Below, piece by piece: positions 48,205-51,472 of a DNA stretch of 51,472 bases. Within the stretch, counting starts at the first letter, position 1. Each line of letters opens with the position of its first letter. The translations under genes and the position numbers were made by a program. The stretch is from Coemansia sp. RSA 922 (Eukaryota; Kickxellomycota; Kickxellomycetes; Kickxellales; Kickxellaceae). The stretch lies in contig JANBQS010000033.1 of the NCBI GenBank assembly GCA_027577415.1, positions 1-51,472 on the forward strand, in the 5' to 3' direction. The notes below the pieces were generated by a model that worked only from the letters and a program-made list of their open reading frames with translations, had not been told where the DNA came from and ran no database searches.

Positions 48205-48411
48205 CTATGAAATAGTAAAATTTGGGTAGTTTTTCAAAAATGGTAGTGCTCCAACTTGAATGTATAACGTCGATATGGTGTCCTTTGGCCTCAATGAACA
48301 GTTGTTAGTTACACCATCTAGCCCCAAAACTGAAACAAGGTATTCTGTTACAAATATGCTTGAACTCGTTGAAGCTTTATGGTCGCTGGGTGAAGGTGTG
48401 CTCTGAGACAT
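48205..48411 (-). CDS. Small orphan protein (68 aa), possibly shortened by an in-frame TAG
   Basis: ATG at 48411 (MSQSTPSPSDHKASTSSSIF). The frame stops with TAG at 48205-48207, but the same frame then stays open for 29 codons (SGKDCTNSKTELVSNVFGGD...) to TAA at 48115, so the ancestral protein may have had about 98 residues. Ser-rich start, then a hydrophobic YLVSVLGLDG and TLYIQVGALPFL. No signal peptide. The main support is the promoter: a CCCTATTTAAGAG core 111 bp upstream and homologous upstream DNA to the 50250 gene for nearly 400 bp. Function unknown. Confidence 0.45.
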   Translation of the reverse strand: MSQSTPSPSDHKASTSSSIFVTEYLVSVLGLDGVTNNCSLRPKDTISTLYIQVGALPFLKNYPNFTIS

Positions 48412-48521
48412 GACTGGAAAAAAATATTGTTGGAATAAGCCAATAATAATAAAATTGAAGAAATAGGAGATGAGAAAAAGAAAGAGAAAAATTATTCTCT
48501 CCCCCCCTACCAGAGCACACG

Positions 48522-48534
48522 CTCTTAAATAGGG
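48522..48534 (-). promoter_or_regulatory. TATA-like core CCCTATTTAAGAG
   Basis: 111 bp before the ATG at 48411. Same core as at 9841-9853 and 50823-50836. It is followed downstream on the plus strand by an A13 run. Confidence 0.65.
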
Positions 48535-48669
48535 CGAAAAAAAAAAAAAGAGAGACTGGAATGGAGAGTGAGAGGAGGAGGGGGCAGAAAATAGTGCTCC
48601 TCTTCTTCAGGCAACGGCCAGTGGTTGGAGAGGGGGGTGAAGACATGCTACGAATATAGAGAAAAGACC

Positions 48670-48910
48670 ACAATATTTTCTGGACTTGGCCATTAATAGC
48701 ATCGGATTTTGGGGGTACTCCTTTTTGGCCAACCTTTGAAACTATTTTTTGCCCAGTCTTTCTTTTTTTTTTTTTCAAAGATGACTTGAACACAGAAAAC
48801 AGCACCCATGCATCCATTTTTTACTCTCTCTCAGAGCGGACTTTCTTTGAAATCCCTTTTTAAAGACATTGCTTTCCCCCAGGATTCCGCAGTTTTTCTC
48901 AACATGAATT
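48670..48910 (-). repeat. Homologous upstream module, copy 1
   Basis: Shares with 50940-51180, in order: TATTTT..GACTTG, TTTGGCCA(A/G)CCTTTGAA, ATGAC, AGAAAACAGCACCC, CAGAGCG, TTTAAAGA, and ATTCCGCAGTT. A second, weaker copy of the GACTT...CACAGAAAACA part lies about 220 bp further out (48993-49035). Confidence 0.7.
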
Positions 48911-49299
48911 TGCTTTGGAATGCATCCTACCCAAGCTGCCTCTTTTTTTCTTTTACCAGACCTTAAAAGAATCCTTTTTTGCTTAGCTTTTTTTTTTTGA
49001 AGGTGACTTTAGCACAGAAAACAACGCTCACCCACTCCATTGCCCCTCCCTTCCTCCCTACACCCAAAGCTACCAAACGCTGTTTCCTTTCTTTTTCTCC
49101 CTTGCCTTCAAACATCCTTATGAAGCTACAATACCAAAAAAAAAACCTCCTTTAATTGTAATAATCGCGCGAATAAAGTGGGGGAAAATGTTTTTTATGT
49201 TGTTAGTATAGTCACGAATACACTTGGGTGTGTGATATAGGCCCTGACAGTAAAACTCTGACCTCTGTGCCTTCATCGTCCACTAAGCACAGTAACCAT

Positions 49300-49750
49300 T
49301 CCACTGCGAAGAAGTTGGCTGACCAGCTTGACAACAATATACTTGTTGTACTTATCCCCACTGGTCTGCTCAAATGTCTATGGCGCAAATGACAATGAAT
49401 ACAATGAAGTTGTGTTGAAACAATCGTCAGCCATGGCTATGAGTAGGGCAGTTTTTGCCAATATCATGGGCAAAATCGAAGGCTGCTCGTGCTGCTGTTT
49501 TCTGTACTGGGGCTAATGCTCATATGGGTCAGGCTATGCTTTTGGTATGCTCTGCTCTCCTGTTTGCATACGTCAATGCACCCCTACCACATTTGGCCAC
49601 ATGTCTCGGCACTGTATGACCAATTTGTGACTATAAGATTTCGACGCTCAACGACGATATCCGACATTTTATTGTGCCTAATATCAACGGCTGTAATCAA
49701 CGGCGCCTCGATCAAGAGCAGTAGCACTGTTACTGTCCCATGGACCATTT
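49300..49750 (+). other. Region with short open frames, no gene called
   Basis: A frame at 49328-49516 and a shifted one that reads KAARAAVFCTGANAHMGQAM and then a hydrophobic stretch are open. The latter faintly resembles the TG-N-x-F-G region of P-type ATPases but is too short to call. The DNA is otherwise AT-rich. Confidence 0.2.
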
Positions 49751-49768
49751 GCCCTATATAAGGGGCCG
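49751..49768 (+). promoter_or_regulatory. TATA box GCCCTATATAAGGGG
   Basis: TATATAAG at 49755-49762, 146 bp before the GTG that opens the 49901 frame. Confidence 0.5.
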
Positions 49769-49900
49769 CGCACCAGCAGCCGTAGACTAGTTAGGCAATC
49801 ACTTTTAACTTTATTTACTTTTTATTTATTCAAATACAAAGACGTAAGAACTGGTGAATTTAGGCGTTAGCCGATAGCAACCTACATACTCTAAACTACA

Positions 49901-50158
49901 GTGACCACGCAGGAGCACCTGACAGCTCTGGACACCTCCGTTCCTTCGGCTAGTGAGGATGCTAAAGACATAGTCATAACTGATGTAAAGAAAGTAGAGG
50001 AGCCTTTTGTCGCTACTATTAGCAATCCTGTTATTCTTGACAGTTTGTGGTCTGAAGACAATCCAATCTATTTTATCAGGCTTTCAAGCAAAAAATCAAA
50101 TGAGATTTTCGACTACCCTTTTATTTCCTTACAACTAACAAGTTCAGTAAACCCTTGA
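49901..50158 (+). pseudogene. Small orphan frame lacking an ATG start (85 codons)
   Basis: The frame opens at GTG 49901 (TTQEHLTALDTSVPSASEDA follows) and ends in TGA 50156-50158. No ATG exists in frame between the TATA box and the first 80 codons. An ATG-to-GTG change would explain it. The product is hydrophilic, then has VILDSLWSEDNPIYFIRLSS. With a TATA box upstream it looks like a small orphan gene that lost its start, or that uses non-AUG initiation or an unseen first exon. Confidence 0.35.
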
Positions 50159-50249
50159 CAATACTAGTTGTACATTGTTTATATTGATCTCTAGATGTGA
50201 AAGCCACAAGTACTCTGATCTATTCTACCAATGGTGTAAGCTATAACTA

Positions 50250-50699
50250 TTACTCTATCTGTGTTACTCCTGGACTTGTCATTGGAACTCTTAGTCTCAG
50301 GTAGACGTAAGGTCTTATTCCTGTATCCTTGATTTTATTAAAATCAACAAAATGGTTTTCCAATTTGCTAACCTCAACTTCAAAATTAAGTAATTTATCC
50401 AAAGGTTTCCCTTCGACTTTAACATGTGTAGATGTAAACAATAAGACACAATGTCTGTTATCCTCAGGCACACTAGAATTTTTTCCCCATTTGACCCATT
50501 CAGTCTTATCTGAATTGCTATAGTAGATAGTTAGGCTCTGAATTCCCATCCCCTGCCTGATTGCTGGAGCAATTTTCAATGCAAATAAATGGATGTGTGG
50601 AAACAACTCTCTCTTTACCTTGTAAGTTCCCACAAAAGAGACTTCCTTTTCATTTTTTCCTGAAACCATGTAAACCTTTGCTATACACTCTTCAGACAT
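50250..50699 (-). CDS. Small orphan protein (149 aa), promoter class CCCTATTTAAGA
   Basis: ATG at 50699 (MSEECIAKVYMVSGKNEKEV). Soluble-type, beta-rich and Lys/Val/Ser-rich, with no signal peptide, membrane helix or known domain. The start resembles the 9304-9726 protein (M-x-E, VY about nine residues in, G-x-Y/F-x-V about 25 in), otherwise unrelated by eye. The promoter core CCCTATTTAAGAAG lies 124 bp upstream. Beyond it, DNA homologous to that in front of the 48205 gene extends to about 51180. The full frame is undamaged. Confidence 0.62.
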   Translation of the reverse strand: MSEECIAKVYMVSGKNEKEVSFVGTYKVKRELFPHIHLFALKIAPAIRQGMGIQSLTIYYSNSDKTEWVKWGKNSSVPEDNRHCVLLFTSTHVKVEGKPLDKLLNFEVEVSKLENHFVDFNKIKDTGIRPYVYLRLRVPMTSPGVTQIE

Positions 50700-50822
50700 G
50701 GTTGGAAAACTTCAAGCATTGTTTAGATAGAGTAAGCTAAATATGTAGGGTGCAAATAAGCAATGGATTGCATGAGACAGTTGAGCTTTTTGTCGAGAAA
50801 ATGTTTCCCTATAGAGGGTAGG

Positions 50823-50836
50823 CTTCTTAAATAGGG
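50823..50836 (-). promoter_or_regulatory. TATA-like core CCCTATTTAAGAAG
   Basis: 124 bp before ATG 50699. Third instance of the minus-strand core found at 9841 and 48522. Confidence 0.65.
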
Positions 50837-50939
50837 CAGCCGAGACAGGAGGGAGAGAAGGGAAAATACAACACTTCTTTTTTCCAGTGAACTGGTTGGG
50901 GTTGGATGATGTCATATTTGGCACTACAATAGAAAAACA

Positions 50940-51180
50940 CTATATTTTACAGACTTGTCTCTTAATTGCCTCTGATTGGAGATTTCTTTGGCCAGCCTTT
51001 GAAGTCATTTTTTCTCTGCTTCTAAAGCTTTATTGCGAATGACGCATGCCAAGAAAACAGCACCCTACCTTTCTTTGTTTAAAAGCAATGACATCATTTC
51101 CATCCTCTTTTTCAGAGCGAATTTTCCTTGGAGGAGACTTTAAAGATATATTGTGCCCAGATTCCGCAGTTGGGTGAAGC
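50940..51180 (-). repeat. Homologous upstream module, copy 2
   Basis: Counterpart of 48670-48910, with the same ordered blocks (GGCCAGCCTTTGAAG, ATGACGCATGCC, AGAAAACAGCACCC, CAGAGCGAATTTTCC, TTTAAAGATATA, ATTCCGCAGTT). It contains TGACGCAT and TGACATCA, both CRE-like. Confidence 0.7.
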
Positions 51181-51472
51181 AGAATTTGTACAGAAATGCG
51201 ACAAGCCAAACTACCTTTTTCCTTGAGTGTTGAAAGGATCTCTTTTTGTCCTGCGCCCAATTTTTTTATTTTTTGCTGATGACAATGGTTTTTTGTTGGC
51301 GACTTGGACAAGAGAAGAGTGCCCTTTTTTTCAAGGCGGATTGTCATTGAAGGCACTTTTGAGGACATGGCATGTCCAGATTCTTCAGCTAGAGGCTATG
51401 GGGGACATCTTAATACCTGAAATTACCAACCTTCTTTCTAAACGTGGCTGTGATTTCAGTAACTTGTGATTC
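51181..51472. other. Window end, further weak copy of the upstream module
   Basis: Blocks GGCGACTTGGACAAGAGAAG, TTGAAGGCACTTTTGAGGAC and CCAGATTCTTCAGCT repeat, diverged, the order seen at 50995-51175 (step about 250 bp). An open plus-strand frame here is not supported as a gene. Confidence 0.4.

Noticed and set aside
49430..49620. P-type ATPase fragment suggested by a TGANAHMGQA-like reading
   Set aside because: Only about 20 residues with weak likeness. Lacks the DKTGT phosphorylation motif and flanking conserved blocks.
1..51472. CRISPR array, prokaryotic operons or rRNA genes
   Set aside because: The tandem repeats seen are coding or promoter repeats without unique spacers of equal length. 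Genes are widely spaced with eukaryotic promoters and an intron. No rRNA segments were recognised.

Overview
The window looks like nuclear DNA of an early-diverging fungus, most likely Kickxellomycotina (a Coemansia or Linderina relative). The reasons are AT-rich intergenic DNA with CT-rich leaders, mostly intronless genes, one clear GT-AG intron, fungal-only families (FunK1-type kinase, DUF4246) and a large lineage-type family of proteins with an F-box-like N-terminus and a leucine-rich body. The species assignment rests on my memory of such families and not on a search.

Layout. Positions 1-2 kb hold the 3' part of a gene built on a 78-bp tandem repeat. From 2.3 to 38.6 kb the F-box-like/LRR family dominates. 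There are seven apparently intact members (4899-6617, 11863-13665, 16287-17984, 24973-26706, 30618-32408, 32856-34574, 36830-38581), two near-intact copies broken by one lesion each (a one-base frameshift in 13789-15586, one TGA in 22819-24774) and three deeply eroded relics (2330-2745, 28020-28357, 28903-29343). Between them lie a FunK1 N-terminal fragment with two in-frame stops joined to a DUF4246 C-terminal fragment (7.2-8.9 kb), a Myb/SANT-like gene with a 71-bp intron (20.1-22.1 kb), a secreted Gly/Trp-rich peptide gene (19.5 kb), a gag relic (29.6 kb), a mosaic of short frames (34.6-35.8 kb) and several small unrecognised protein genes. From 38.8 kb the content changes. An MFS transporter and a BAHD-type acyltransferase are divergent neighbours. 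A HAUS6/augmin-like gene and an NADPH oxidase form a conserved, GC-richer block (43.1-47.2 kb). The right end (47.3-51.5 kb) returns to small orphan proteins.

The most unusual pattern is the set of small orphan genes (about 70-150 aa, no signal peptide). They have clearly related promoters while their proteins are barely alike. Three minus-strand genes (9304-9726, 48205-48411, 50250-50699) share a CCCTATTTAAGA core about 111-125 bp before the start codon. Two of them share homologous upstream DNA for nearly 400 bp. Two plus-strand genes (10746-11111, 18740-19132) share a CTCTGCTATATATA core about 107-111 bp before the ATG, related N-termini, and upstream modules repeated at about 150-bp steps. 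CRE-like TGACGTCA sites are over-represented, mainly in intergenic DNA. I read this as a promoter-conserved, ORF-divergent gene system. It is an inference to be tested.

All coordinates and translations were read by eye. No alignment, domain search or expression data were available.
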